Positions 1-9,056 are shown, numbered from the stretch's first letter. The stretch is DNA of 45,553 bases from Acidobacteriota bacterium (GCA_028876395.1 JAGWRX010000164.1:1-45553), one strand, 5' to 3'. A program made the numbers and translations. Notes: generated by a model not told the origin, from the sequence alone.

Positions 1-2
1 AG

Positions 3-317
3 CGCGCCACGGGCTCGCTGGACGACGGCTGGGACGAGACCGACGAGTTGCGGCCTGTGGACCGGCTGATGTCGAGCGGCCCCTCGCCGCACGAGTCTGC
101 CGCGCAGAAGGAACTGGCAAAAATGGTGCAGGGGGCGCTGGCGTGCGTGTCGGTTGAGCTGCGCGAGGCGGTGATACTGAGAGACCTGCAAGACCTGGAT
201 TACAAGGAGATTGCCCAGGTGCTGGGCATTCCCGAAGGGACCGTGAAATCCCGCATCAGCAGGGGCCGCGCGGAACTGGCGCGCCTGCTGGAACGTAATA
301 AACGAGAGGTGATGTAA
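3..317 (+). CDS. ECF-type RNA polymerase sigma factor, C-terminal part
   Basis: The reading frame is open from the first base of the window, so the start lies outside and about 104 residues are seen. The visible part is the sigma-70 region 4 helix-turn-helix that recognises the -35 element. A run ending in LREAVILRDLQDL is followed by DYKEIAQVLGIPEGTVKSRI, the classic ECF sigma-4 signature. The stop codon lies 2 bases before the start of a zinc-finger anti-sigma factor, the usual pairing for ECF sigma factors. It probably directs transcription of this operon and other envelope-stress genes, but the target promoters cannot be seen. Family assignment is firm; the ECF subgroup is not determined. 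Confidence 0.93.
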   Translation, partial: RATGSLDDGWDETDELRPVDRLMSSGPSPHESAAQKELAKMVQGALACVSVELREAVILRDLQDLDYKEIAQVLGIPEGTVKSRISRGRAELARLLERNKREVM

Positions 318-319
318 TC

Positions 320-1153
320 ATGGCAGACCGCGCGCACATTCCGAATTCCCCGGCATGCGGCCAGTGGGAGACGCTGCTGGCTGACGCGCTGGACGGGTTG
401 TTGCGGCCCGAGGACGAGGCGACGTTTACGGCGCACATGGCTACCTGCCCGGCTTGCACAGCCTTGTTTGAGGAAGCGCGGCGCGGGCGTGAGTGGCTGG
501 AGTTTCTCTCGCCCGAGCCGGAGGTTCCCGAGGGGCTTCTGGACAGGATTCTTGCCAGCACCGGCCCGGGGCATGAGGCAAGCCGCAGCCTGGCGACGGC
601 GGGCAGCAACGTGCTGCCGATGCCTCCGGCGTGGCAGCGGCCGGGCGTGATAGGACGAATTCGCCGCTTTGCCGAGCCGCGGCTGCTGATGACGGCGGCG
701 ATGGCGTTCTTCTCCATCGCGTTGACGCTGAATCTGACGGGGGTGCGGGTGACCGACCTGCGGATGTCGAACCTGCGGCCGAGCGCAATGCGCTCTTACA
801 TGGAGCGGCAGCTGACGGTGGCCTCGACGCCGATTATCCGGTATTACGATCACCTGCGGCTTGTGTACGAAGTGGAATCGAGGATGAGGGATCTGCGCCG
901 CACCTCGCAGGGTGAAGGCACGGACTACCAGCAGCAAGATGACGCCCAGCCGGTTCAGCCGGGGGAGTCAAAGAAGAATCCAACAGGCAAGGACGGGGGA
1001 TCCCGTGTGGCTCCTCCGCAACAGTCGGGGGCGCCATTGACGGTTGATTCCCTCGACTATCTGGAAGCGTCCCTTACGGTGAAGGCCCAGCCCGCGCATT
1101 CCGGCGGCTCCGCTGCAGCAATATGGGAAAGGAGCACAGAATGGACTGCGTAA
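320..1153 (+). CDS. Zinc-finger anti-sigma factor, single-pass membrane protein
   Basis: 277 residues. The N-terminus carries the zinc anti-sigma motif with Cys13, His39, Cys43 and Cys46 (H-x3-C-x2-C), which in this family folds against the partner sigma factor. One membrane helix lies at about residues 121-140, followed by an outside part of about 135 residues rich in Gln, Ser and Pro. By family knowledge it holds the ECF sigma factor inactive at the membrane until a signal arrives. It starts 2 bases after the sigma stop codon, and its last 13 bases overlap the next gene, so translation is probably coupled. The C-terminal region resembles no domain I can name and may be the sensor. Confidence 0.88.
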   Translation: MADRAHIPNSPACGQWETLLADALDGLLRPEDEATFTAHMATCPACTALFEEARRGREWLEFLSPEPEVPEGLLDRILASTGPGHEASRSLATAGSNVLPMPPAWQRPGVIGRIRRFAEPRLLMTAAMAFFSIALTLNLTGVRVTDLRMSNLRPSAMRSYMERQLTVASTPIIRYYDHLRLVYEVESRMRDLRRTSQGEGTDYQQQDDAQPVQPGESKKNPTGKDGGSRVAPPQQSGAPLTVDSLDYLEASLTVKAQPAHSGGSAAAIWERSTEWTA

Positions 1154-1980
1154 ATCACAGTGGTGTGACTGCAACGGCATTTTGCCAGAACTGCGGCAAG
1201 GCGCTGTGCGAAACCTGCGTCCGCAGGGCGGAAGGCGGGCAGGTGATGTGCGAACCCTGCCTTGTGGCATGGAAGAACATGCAACAGGTGTTTGTCCCAC
1301 CCCCTCCGGGCGGACCGAATCCTGTGGCCGCGGCCGTGCTTGGGCTGATTCCCGGCGTGGGCGCGATGTACAACGGCCAGTTCTTCAAGGGGCTGATTCA
1401 CGTGGTGATCTTTGCTCTGCTTGTGAACATGACTGAACACTTCGGGCTGTTCGGCATCTTCATTGGCGCGTGGGTACTCTACCAGTCGTTTGAGGCGTAC
1501 CACACGGCGGTTGCACGGCGCGATGGATTGCCGCTGCCTGATCCGCTGGGCCTGAACGAGGTGGGCAACTGGCTGAATCTGAGCGGGCGCTCGCATCATC
1601 CGGGTCAGCCACCGGCGGGGCCGGCGAGTCCGGCGCAGCCGGGACCGGCAGCAGGAGGTTACCAGGCGCCCTATGCGGGACCGTATCAGGCGCCTTATCC
1701 GGGACCGGAGCAATCGTATACGCAAGCGGGATATGGCGAACCGGGAGCACCTCCTGTACCGCCGGCTCCGCCGGTGCCACCGGTTCCGCCCATGTCCTGG
1801 CGGCGCAAGGAGCCGATTGGGGCGATGATCCTTATCGGCTTCGGAGTGCTTCTCCTGCTGAACCAGATGGGCTTCATGGTGGACCGGTTCTTCCACTTTC
1901 TGTGGCCGCTGGTGCTTATCGCGATTGGCGTCTGGCTGATTCTGCGCCGCATGGGCGATGCAAAAAAAGGAGGCGCATAA
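1141..1980 (+). CDS. B-box-type zinc-ribbon membrane protein with LiaF-like C-terminus
   Basis: 279 residues from the chosen ATG, which has GGAAAGGAG seven bases upstream; an in-frame ATG at 1123 lies before that ribosome site and is less likely. The N-terminus has paired metal-binding residues Cys3/His6, Cys15/Cys18, Cys23/Cys26 and Cys37/Cys40, like a B-box zinc finger. Hydrophobic segments follow at about residues 60-125, then a Pro/Tyr-rich linker with repeated YQAPY and PPVPP units. The last 45 residues form two helices of the LiaI/LiaF-like transmembrane type (DUF5668-like). The position behind a sigma/anti-sigma pair suggests a membrane stress role, perhaps scaffolding. The biochemical function is unknown. 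Confidence 0.78.
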   Translation: MDCVNHSGVTATAFCQNCGKALCETCVRRAEGGQVMCEPCLVAWKNMQQVFVPPPPGGPNPVAAAVLGLIPGVGAMYNGQFFKGLIHVVIFALLVNMTEHFGLFGIFIGAWVLYQSFEAYHTAVARRDGLPLPDPLGLNEVGNWLNLSGRSHHPGQPPAGPASPAQPGPAAGGYQAPYAGPYQAPYPGPEQSYTQAGYGEPGAPPVPPAPPVPPVPPMSWRRKEPIGAMILIGFGVLLLLNQMGFMVDRFFHFLWPLVLIAIGVWLILRRMGDAKKGGA

Positions 1981-2342
1981 TGAACCGCTATATTCTGATT
2001 CGCCGTCTGATGGGCCCGGCCGTACTTCTTCTGCTGGGCACCGTGGCCCTGCTGCACGAGGCGCACCTGGTGAGCTGGCACATCTTCGTACCGCTCTTGC
2101 TGATCCTGATTGGCGTGCTGAAGCTGGCGGAGCGGGCTGCGCTGGCGGCGGCGGACGACGAGCCGCTGCTGAAGGGCTCGTATCCAGGCTCGTATCCGGG
2201 TTCCTATCCGGGTTCGTACGGGGGTGGTGCATCCCAGTATGCCGGAACTGGCGCGCCGCAGACTCCGCCGCAAGCGGGCGCGACGAATGTTTCTGTTCCG
2301 CCGCAGGAACCCGGCACAGGCCCGGAGGGAGGGCAGTCATGA
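1980..2342 (+). CDS. Small LiaF-like membrane protein with SYPG tandem repeats
   Basis: 120 residues; the ATG overlaps the previous stop codon (TAATG) and has a strong AAAAGGAGG site upstream. Two hydrophobic helices span about residues 10-45, arranged like the LiaF-type transmembrane pair in the neighbouring gene. The tail holds four consecutive Ser-Tyr-Pro-Gly units (bases about 2176-2220) and a Gly/Pro/Gln-rich end, so it is probably disordered. The stop codon overlaps the ATG of the next gene (ATGA). The gene is almost certainly translated with its neighbours and may form a complex with them. No enzymatic motif is visible. Confidence 0.75.
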   Translation: MNRYILIRRLMGPAVLLLLGTVALLHEAHLVSWHIFVPLLLILIGVLKLAERAALAAADDEPLLKGSYPGSYPGSYPGSYGGGASQYAGTGAPQTPPQAGATNVSVPPQEPGTGPEGGQS

Positions 2343-3937
2343 GCAGTGTGCCTCCATTTACACCGCCGGGCGGCGCGCCGCCCCCTTACGACCCGCGCAT
2401 GCAATGGCGGATTTACCGCGAGCAGCAAAAGGCTGCCTGGCGCGCCCAGCGCGACGCGTGGAAGGCGCAGCAGCAGGCGCTGAAGGCGAGCTACGCGGGA
2501 GCCTACGGTCCGCGAGTTCCCTCGATTGTCGGCCCGATCATTCTTGTGGCGGTGGGTGTTGTCGGCCTGCTGCTGTACAGCGGGCGCATTGCTCCCGCCA
2601 GCTTCTGGTCATGGTACGGCCAGTGGTGGCCGCTTTTGATGATCGGCGCCGGCCTTGCTTTGCTGGGCGAGTGGGCGCTGGATCTGCGCCGCCCGACTCC
2701 CGTGCGCCGGAGCGGCGGTTTTATCGGCGTACTTATTCTGTTGGCGATCCTGGGATTTGCGGCTTCAAGCTGGCACAAATGGGGCGCGATGCGCGCCGAG
2801 TGGGGCGATCAGGACGACAACTTCTTCAACATGCTCGGGCTGCCTCAGCGGGACTTTGACCAGCCGGCGCAGAGCGTGGCGGCACCGGCGAATGCCATTG
2901 TCGATATCCAGAATCCGCGCGGGGACATCAGCGTTACCGCGGGCGAAGGAACCAATGTGGAAGTGCAGGCACATGCCGTGGCCTTTGCGACGTCCGATGC
3001 CGACGCCAAGAAGATTTTCGATGCGGAAGCGGCGAAGGTGACAGTCAGCGGCAACACGGTGCTGGTGAAGTCGGAGGGCAATGACAGCGGCCGGGTGAAC
3101 CTGGCGATCACGGTTCCCCGGAGCGTGCAGGTTACGGTGAACTCCAGCCGCGGCGATGTGACGGTGGCGGGCCTGGGCGGAGGCGCCAATATCACCTCGC
3201 GCCATGGAGATGTGCACCTGAGCGCAATTCAGGGTTCCGTGCAGGCGCATTTCGCCAGCGACCGGGGCGACTTTTCCGCGCACCAACTGGATGGCGACCT
3301 GATCGTCGATGGCAAGTTTAACGATGTGACCTGCTCGGAGATCAAGGGCAAGGTTACGGTGAATGGCGAGATCTTTGGCGATGTGCATCTGGAGAATATT
3401 TCTTCGGCGGTGCATCTGCACACCTCAGTGACGGAGCTGGACCTGGCGCAACTGCCGGGGGACATGACGCTGAACTCCGACAGCCTGCGCGTAACGCAGG
3501 CCAAGGGGCAGGTGCGCGTGGTGACGCACGCCAAGGACGTTGACCTGAACCAGATTTCCGGCGACACGTATGTGAGCAACAACCGGGGCCAGATCTCGAT
3601 TGAGCCGGCGGGCATCTTCAACGTGGAGGCGCAGAACGGCAAGGGCGATGTGGAGGTGACCTTGCCTCCCAACGCATCGGCCACCGTGGACGGGCGCACC
3701 CATAACGGCGACATCGTGACCGACTTCGAGCTGGCCGTGAGCGGCGACGAGGGCAAGACCGTCACGGGGCGCATCGGATCAGGACAGGCGAAGATCGTCC
3801 TGAGCGCTGACATTGGCGATCTGCGCATCCGGAAAGGCACAGAGAGCACAATGATGCCTCCTGTTCCGCCTCCGCCACCCAACGCACCTCACCTGAAGGC
3901 ACCGCGGGGCGCTCCGGAGCAGCCAGTGACGCAGTGA
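2339..3937 (+). CDS. Membrane-anchored DUF4097-type beta-repeat protein
   Basis: 532 residues from the ATG that overlaps the upstream stop. A charged, Gln/Ala-rich helix at about residues 22-50 is followed by three hydrophobic helices (about 62-80, 95-113 and 126-144), the first two like a LiaF-type pair. The rest (about 180-500) is a repetitive beta-strand domain of the DUF4097 'adhesin' type, with recurring GDV/GDI turns. The end is Pro-rich. DUF4097 proteins often sit beside sigma/anti-sigma pairs or LiaF/PspC proteins and are thought to act at the cell envelope. It is the last gene of the operon; a strong terminator follows 28 bases later. Exact role unknown. Confidence 0.85.
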   Translation: MSSVPPFTPPGGAPPPYDPRMQWRIYREQQKAAWRAQRDAWKAQQQALKASYAGAYGPRVPSIVGPIILVAVGVVGLLLYSGRIAPASFWSWYGQWWPLLMIGAGLALLGEWALDLRRPTPVRRSGGFIGVLILLAILGFAASSWHKWGAMRAEWGDQDDNFFNMLGLPQRDFDQPAQSVAAPANAIVDIQNPRGDISVTAGEGTNVEVQAHAVAFATSDADAKKIFDAEAAKVTVSGNTVLVKSEGNDSGRVNLAITVPRSVQVTVNSSRGDVTVAGLGGGANITSRHGDVHLSAIQGSVQAHFASDRGDFSAHQLDGDLIVDGKFNDVTCSEIKGKVTVNGEIFGDVHLENISSAVHLHTSVTELDLAQLPGDMTLNSDSLRVTQAKGQVRVVTHAKDVDLNQISGDTYVSNNRGQISIEPAGIFNVEAQNGKGDVEVTLPPNASATVDGRTHNGDIVTDFELAVSGDEGKTVTGRIGSGQAKIVLSADIGDLRIRKGTESTMMPPVPPPPPNAPHLKAPRGAPEQPVTQ

Positions 3938-3964
3938 GACTCCATCTGAGAAGCAGCGGAAAGA

Positions 3965-4005
3965 CCGGCGCGGAATGTTCCACTTCCGCGCCGGGTTTGT
4001 TTTCT
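3965..4005 (+). terminator. Rho-independent terminator of the sigma/anti-sigma operon
   Basis: A perfect 11-base-pair stem (CCGGCGCGGAA at 3965-3975 with TTCCGCGCCGG at 3984-3994) encloses an 8-base loop and is followed by GTTTGTTTTCT. It lies just after the stop codon of the DUF4097 gene and before an independently transcribed kinase gene. Confidence 0.9.
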
Positions 4006-4085
4006 ACGCCTGGCGGCTTGAGATTCCTGCTGCCGATGAGTGGCCTGCCGTTGTATGCTCCAGTCGCGGAGGACCGTGCTGAGGG

Positions 4086-4763
4086 ATGCATTCGCCAATC
4101 AGAGTGATTACGGTGGAACGGGAGTACGGATCGCGGGGCGGCGAGTTTGCCCACGATCTGGCGGCGCGGCTGGGCTGGAAGCTGCTGGACTCAGAGCTGG
4201 TGATCGCCGCGGCGCGCACGGCGGGAGTGACGCCGGAGCTGGCAGCCAAGTTCGACGAGCGGCTTGACCCGTGGTACTACCGCTATGGCAAGGTCTTCTG
4301 GCAGGACTCGGGCTATCCGATTCCCAGCCTCGGCGAGGACGTGATCTTCGACTCGGAGCGCATGTTGTCGCTCATCCGGCAGGAGATTGTGGATGCGGCG
4401 CAGGAAGGGAATTGCGTGCTGGTGGGCCGGGGCGCGGCCTGCGCACTGGCCTGCCAGCCGGGTTGCTTTCACGTGTTTGTGTACGCCACGGCCAAGGCCA
4501 AGCGTGCGTGGTTTGCCGGCGCGTTTCCCAGCCAGGCGCAGCAGGCAGACCAACTGCTGGCCGCCTTCGACAAGCGGCGCGCGGCGGTGATTCGCAAGTT
4601 CTATCAGCAGGACTGGTGCGCCCGCGGACTTTACCACATGCTGCTGAACTCGGCGATGGGGATTGAGGCGATGATTGCTGCGACGGCCGGAGCGGCCGGA
4701 CTGAAAATTGCAGGGCAGGAGACTGCCGGGAGCGAGATCGCAACCGCAGGCGGCGCCTGTTAG
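4086..4763 (+). CDS. Cytidylate kinase-like family protein
   Basis: 225 residues. The N-terminus IRVITVEREYGSRGGEFA matches the P-loop region of the cytidylate-kinase-like family (Cytidylate_kin2 type), in which the nucleotide loop is rich in Gly/Ser/Arg. A later VGRGAACAL segment is also typical. These proteins resemble CMP kinase, but their true phosphate acceptor is not established; I do not claim they make CDP. GGAGG stands about 12 bases before the ATG. The 3' end overlaps the convergent alanine racemase by 4 bases. The gene seems to stand alone behind the terminator at 3965-4005. Confidence 0.8.
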   Translation: MHSPIRVITVEREYGSRGGEFAHDLAARLGWKLLDSELVIAAARTAGVTPELAAKFDERLDPWYYRYGKVFWQDSGYPIPSLGEDVIFDSERMLSLIRQEIVDAAQEGNCVLVGRGAACALACQPGCFHVFVYATAKAKRAWFAGAFPSQAQQADQLLAAFDKRRAAVIRKFYQQDWCARGLYHMLLNSAMGIEAMIAATAGAAGLKIAGQETAGSEIATAGGAC

Positions 4764-5941
4764 ACGGCGATGCGCGGGACGCGGGGGGCGATGCGCGTGA
4801 AGATCTCCCACGGGATGGTCTCCGCGGCTTCTGCGTGGTCGAATGCGGAGATGGTTTCACTGCCCTGGCTGCCGAGGATGACCACTTCATCGCCGGTTTC
4901 GACGCCGGGAATTTCGGTTACGTCGAGCACTGCCTGATCCATGCTGATACGCCCCACGAGCGGCGCGCGCCGGCCGCGGACGAGCAGGCTGAAGCGGTTA
5001 CCAAGCCGGCGGTCGAGCCCGTCCGCGTAGCCGAGGGGCAGCAGCGCGAGGCGCAAGGGCTCAGTGGCGACGAATGTACCGCCATATCCCACAACGGCGC
5101 CGACGGGAACCGAGCGGACGCCCACGACCCTGCATTTCCAGGCGAGGACGGGTTGCAGGCGAAGGCGCGCCTCGGCCAGGGACGGGGGCTCCTCGGGATC
5201 GAATGCGGGGTTGTATTGCGGCGCGAGGCCGTAGAGCGCGAGACCGGGGCGCATGAGGGTCTTCATTTCATAACGGGCGGCAATGGCTGCGATGGCGCTC
5301 GCCTGCCCGGCGAGCAGAGCGGCGGTGTTGCCCACGCTGAGCCACTCGGGATGATGGCCTGCTGCCTTGATGCGGCTCAAGGCACCGTCCGTGCGGGCAA
5401 GCTGGCTTGCGGTCTGGCGGCCGTCGGCCTCGTCGGCGGCGAAGAGGTGGGTCATTACGGCCTGAAGCAGGAGCGGCGATCCCGGCGCGAACCGTGGCAG
5501 AAGATGGGCAAGGGTATCGGCGTCTGCGCCCTGGCGGCTCATGCCGGTGTCGAGCTCCAGGTGGACGGGTACCGAGCGAACGCCTGCGGCATGTGCGGCG
5601 GCTTCCAACTCGTCGAGTTGCCACGGCTCCCAGGCGACGGGGATGAGTCCGTGGCGGATGATGTCGGCGCCCTGGCCGGGGAATGCGCCGCCAATCACAA
5701 GGATATGTGCATGGGGACAGACTGCGCGCGCGGCCACGCCCTCTTCGACGCTGGTGACGCCGAGCCAACGGGCTCCGGCACGGACGGCTGCCGGAGCGCA
5801 CAGCGCGAGCGAGTGACCGTAGGCATTGGCTTTGACGATGGCGAGCAGCTCCGCGTGGGGAGCTGCAAGGCTGGCCAGGAAGCGGAGGTTTTCCTCAAGA
5901 GCGCGGGCGCGAATTTCAACCCAGCAGGGGCGCGTTGGCAT
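4760..5941 (-). CDS. alr: Alanine racemase
   Basis: 393 residues, normal for the family. It interconverts L- and D-alanine using pyridoxal phosphate, supplying D-Ala for peptidoglycan in the cytoplasm. The cofactor lysine is Lys37 in AIVKANAYGHS. The opposite catalytic tyrosine lies in VVGYGGTF, and the LELDTGMSRQG and SVGNTAALL segments are also conserved. I prefer the ATG at 5941 (MPTRPCWVEI) over an upstream TTG at 5953, because family members begin at that point. No clear Shine-Dalgarno site is visible. It converges on the kinase-like gene with a 4-base overlap, and 56 bases separate it from the symporter gene on the same strand, so the two may be cotranscribed. Confidence 0.96.
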   Translation of the reverse strand: MPTRPCWVEIRARALEENLRFLASLAAPHAELLAIVKANAYGHSLALCAPAAVRAGARWLGVTSVEEGVAARAVCPHAHILVIGGAFPGQGADIIRHGLIPVAWEPWQLDELEAAAHAAGVRSVPVHLELDTGMSRQGADADTLAHLLPRFAPGSPLLLQAVMTHLFAADEADGRQTASQLARTDGALSRIKAAGHHPEWLSVGNTAALLAGQASAIAAIAARYEMKTLMRPGLALYGLAPQYNPAFDPEEPPSLAEARLRLQPVLAWKCRVVGVRSVPVGAVVGYGGTFVATEPLRLALLPLGYADGLDRRLGNRFSLLVRGRRAPLVGRISMDQAVLDVTEIPGVETGDEVVILGSQGSETISAFDHAEAAETIPWEIFTRIAPRVPRIAV

Positions 5942-5997
5942 CGGGCTGTCCAAGCAACAGTTTAGGGCATTTCAACGCGGCGAGAGGCGCGTGTGCC

Positions 5998-7431
5998 TTA
6001 ATCGCCAAACTGCGCCAATTGTTCCGGCGCGGGTTTGGGCGTGAAGAGGCTGACCACGACCATGGCGGCCACGGCTGCGAAGAGGGCAGGGAAGATGGCG
6101 TCGCGCTGGGCGAGGATGGGCGGGAAGAGGGTCTTGACTCCGGGCGCATCCCAGGCCAGGGTCACGACCGTTCCTGCGCCGATGGCGGCCACCGCGCCCC
6201 AGGCGGTGACGCGCTTTGAGTAAAAAGCAGCCAGAACCACCGGCGTGAGCGCGGCGGAGTAGATGGTGTAGGCCCAGAGCATCTTTTCAAGGATGCTTTG
6301 AGCGTAGACCGCCTGGTAGAGCGCCCAGCAGCCCAGCAAGACCACGGCCAGCCGCGAGACGATGAGCACGCGCTTGTTCGACGCGTCCGGCGCAATGTAG
6401 CGCACGAAGACGTCGTTGATGAGGTTGGTGGCCGGGGAAAACAGGTAGTTCGAGGCAGTGGAGATGACCTTGGCGAAGACGGCGCCGAGCAGCAGCGCTC
6501 CCATGAGGGCGGGCAGGCCATGGCGCGCCGTGTAGGGGATGATTTCGTATGGCTGGCGGGCTACTTCGCCGTTGGAGTAAAGCGCCGAGCCAAAGACGGC
6601 GATGGCGACGATGAGCGTTTCAAGCAGCAGAGTGCCGAGGATCCAGCCGATGACGGAGAGGCGCGCATCCCGCTCTGATTTTGCGGAGAAAAACTTCTGA
6701 TACATCACCTGGTTGCCCAGCATCAGGAGCATGGTCGGCACCAGAAATTCGAGTGCGCGGGTGAAGGTGAGATTGCCGAGCACCTGAAAGTGCGTGGGTG
6801 GCAGCGCGGCGTGGAGCCCGGCCCATCCGCCGGCGCGCAGGAAAAGCATGGGCGCAGCGATGATGCAGATGACGGTAACCAGCGAGCCGATGGCTACATC
6901 CATATAGGCCACTGACGACATGCCGGCGAGCGCCGTTGTGACAATGACGAAGAGGGCGATGATATAAGTGCCCAGTTCCGGTGTGACCGCTTCAGGGAAG
7001 ATGAGATGGAGCACGTTGCCGCCGCCCTTGAACTGGTAGCTGGTGATTCCGATATAGGCGAAGAGAATGGCGAAGGTGCCCAGCACGCGCGCGGTCTGGT
7101 TATAGCGAGCTTCAAGGAGATCGGGCAGCGTGAACTGGGCGAATTTGCGGGCGCGCGGCGCGATGAAGTAAATGAGCAGCAGTCCCAGCCAGCCGCCGGC
7201 AGGCTGCCAGAGCGCGGCAAACCCGTTGCGGTAGGCGTTTTCAGCTCCGGCGAAGAGCGAGCCGGCTCCTATCCACGAGGTGAGGAGCGTAAGCACGAGT
7301 ACCACGGCAGGCAGCGAACGGCCCGCCACGAGGTAGTCGGCCTTGGTTTTGACGCGGGATGTGCGGTAGAGCGAGACGGCCAGCAAGGCGACGACAATCA
7401 CAGCCAGAACAACAACATAAAGTTGGGACAT
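5998..7431 (-). CDS. Sodium:solute symporter (SSS family)
   Basis: 477 residues with about 13 hydrophobic helices spread over the whole length. The first helices plus TKADYLVAGRSLP and the SWIGAGSLFAGAENAYRNG stretch are typical of SSS-family Na+-coupled importers (relatives of PutP, PanF and SglT). The substrate cannot be told from sequence; sugars, amino acids or organic acids are possible. The start at 7431 has GAGGAAG about 9 bases upstream. The frame stays open for 60 more codons, but that extension reads antisense through the initiator tRNA and is not coding. Downstream on the same strand lies alanine racemase. Confidence 0.92.
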   Translation of the reverse strand: MSQLYVVVLAVIVVALLAVSLYRTSRVKTKADYLVAGRSLPAVVLVLTLLTSWIGAGSLFAGAENAYRNGFAALWQPAGGWLGLLLIYFIAPRARKFAQFTLPDLLEARYNQTARVLGTFAILFAYIGITSYQFKGGGNVLHLIFPEAVTPELGTYIIALFVIVTTALAGMSSVAYMDVAIGSLVTVICIIAAPMLFLRAGGWAGLHAALPPTHFQVLGNLTFTRALEFLVPTMLLMLGNQVMYQKFFSAKSERDARLSVIGWILGTLLLETLIVAIAVFGSALYSNGEVARQPYEIIPYTARHGLPALMGALLLGAVFAKVISTASNYLFSPATNLINDVFVRYIAPDASNKRVLIVSRLAVVLLGCWALYQAVYAQSILEKMLWAYTIYSAALTPVVLAAFYSKRVTAWGAVAAIGAGTVVTLAWDAPGVKTLFPPILAQRDAIFPALFAAVAAMVVVSLFTPKPAPEQLAQFGD

Positions 7432-7537
7432 CCGCGGGCTTCCTCGCTGGCAAAACGGCTTCCCAGAAGTGTACCTGATAGTGGAGCGAGCCTGCGTACG
7501 CCATTGACCGGGCACAGGGCAGTTGCTAGACTGTGAA

Positions 7538-7614
<77 letters not shown>

Positions 7615-7619
7615 ATCAG

Positions 7620-8357
7620 TTATGTATTATCAGCGACTTCCAGGTTCCGGGCCTGGAAGTCATTCTCTTTGTGAGCAGTTAATGGACCAGAATCGACATT
7701 GCTCTCGGCTTCTGTGACGGCTCTGGCAATCTCATCTCCTAATCCCTTTGCTGCCTCTTCGTTCGATTTCCAATCGAGAGTGTGACCGTACACGTCCAGG
7801 GTGAACGACCCTGTGAGAGCGTGGCCGATACGCTCCTGAATCGTCTTGAGCGGAACTCGCAACGAATCCATCAGGGAAACATTGAAGTGACGGAAGGCAT
7901 GGTATCCGGCCGTATCGATCTCCAATGCATTCAGAATGGGCGCAAGGCGTCTGCTTCGCTCGATGTTGATGTCAAGCGGGCTGCCCGTGCTCACGGTGAA
8001 CACAAACGAATGCCCTATTGCCTTCTGCCAGCCGATCTGCTTCCATAACAGTTCTGCAAGCTGTGAGGATATAGCAATCTTCCTGACAGAGTTCTGAGTC
8101 TTTGGTGCCTGCTCTTTCCCGCCGCAGACTGACTGTTCAATAGTGATTGTGTCGAGAGCAACGCCTTGGATGCGGGGCCCTGACAATTCCCCGGCTCGGA
8201 TGCCCGTCTCGGCCATGAGCCAATAAAGACACCGCTGTGTTGTCTGTACCGATGCAATGATTCTTCCTACATCAGCCAGCTTGAAGAAGCGCGGCCTCTT
8301 CTTCACTGCTCTGGGCAGCTTCGGCTTAGCGAGTGTTGAGTCTACGAACTTTTGAGC
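7620..8357 (-). pseudogene. Tyrosine recombinase (phage-type integrase), catalytic domain remnant
   Basis: The open stretch encodes about 245 residues and holds essentially only the C-terminal catalytic domain. The catalytic set is visible: Arg in TGIRAGEL, Lys in the TQNSVRKI strand, HAFRH, a second His in IGHAL, and the nucleophile Tyr in LDVYGH. Family members are usually 350-420 residues with a SAM-like core-binding domain in front. Here a TAG (8358-8360) cuts the frame and nothing like that domain is seen upstream. A GTG at 8306 could start a shorter 228-residue product. It sits 6 bases from the 3' end of tRNA-fMet, the usual arrangement for an integrated element. No second copy of the tRNA end was found by eye. 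Confidence 0.82.
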
Positions 8358-8446
8358 CTAAGCAGCTTGCCAAATGAGGCTGATGGTCCCTCAAAGGTTG
8401 GGTATCGTCTTCGGCTCCCTGCCTTCACGGGTCAATCTTGAGATGA

Positions 8447-8682
8447 GGCGTTGCACATCGCCGCGAATACCTGACGACGCGTGCCCTGGTTCGTGCCGCG
8501 CTGTCCAATGATCATCCTCTCTCGCCCGCGGCCTGGCGCTTTCAATTGAACACCGATGGCAAGCCAACCTTTTATCCAGACTGCGGCCTGCGCTTCAATT
8601 TGACCTGTTCTGCAGGACTGGTCGTGTGCGTGACGGCGCAAGGGGCCGAGGTGGGCGTGGCAGCGGAGCCCTATGAGCGGGC
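8447..8682 (+). pseudogene. 4'-phosphopantetheinyl transferase (Sfp-like) fragment
   Basis: This frame, open from a TGA at 8444-8446, reads YLTTRALVRAALS..., then LRFNLTCSAGLVVC and AEVGVAAE. Sfp-type transferases have the same layout, with FNLSHT followed later by VGVDVE. Here the SHT motif has become TCS and the Mg2+-binding Asp of VGVD is Ala, so even the surviving piece looks dead. The N-terminal and C-terminal parts are missing. The match is from my reading of the motif order, without a database search. It lies in a decayed region between an integrase remnant and a carbamoyltransferase fragment. Confidence 0.6.
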
Positions 8683-8889
8683 GCGGCTTAATTTGAGAAT
8701 CGGAATACGAATGGAGCCGTCGTCGCGAAGCTCCACGGCTTCCTCGAAGAACAGCCGGAAGCGGCTTCGGTCTCCATAGGGCGCCAGGCCCACGATCCTG
8801 GACTGATCCGAATTAAAGTCGAAGCCACGGTGCAGTGTCATCAGAGAATCGAAAATGCCGAGCCGCAGGGAGAAGGTCCAGGCAGCGAT
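8671..8889 (-). pseudogene. Carbamoyltransferase (NodU/CmcH type) fragment
   Basis: The minus-strand frame encodes about 72 residues, including GFDFNSDQSRIVGLAPYGD, then FFEEAVEL and DDGSIRIPIL, before a TAG at 8671-8673. NodU/CmcH/HypF-type carbamoyltransferases have the segment GxxxNxxExKVMGLAPYG in the same context. The known proteins are about 550-600 residues, so this is an internal scrap. A TGA bounds it upstream at 8890-8892. Its 3' end abuts the phosphopantetheinyl transferase scrap on the other strand, so rearranged pieces of a former natural-product locus may have been joined here. That origin is an inference. Confidence 0.6.
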
Positions 8890-9056
8890 TCAGGTGGTGT
8901 ACCATTTCTGGCGAGTCCACCTGGCGCGTTGCCTTGTGGCTTCTGCCAAGCCGGTGCGATTTGCGGGCTGCCTGGGCAAGTGGCGCAGCAAGGGCAGCGA
9001 GCGAGATGCGCGTTTCGGCCAGTGACATCGGAGTGCTTGTGACGTCGTACAGAAGA

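Noticed and set aside
1057-2340. A 427-codon minus-strand open frame
   Set aside because: It is antisense to three plus-strand genes with clear domains; it is Arg/His/Pro-rich and shows no fold, as expected from GC-rich third positions.
4835-5965. A 376-codon plus-strand open frame
   Set aside because: It is the antisense shadow of alanine racemase.
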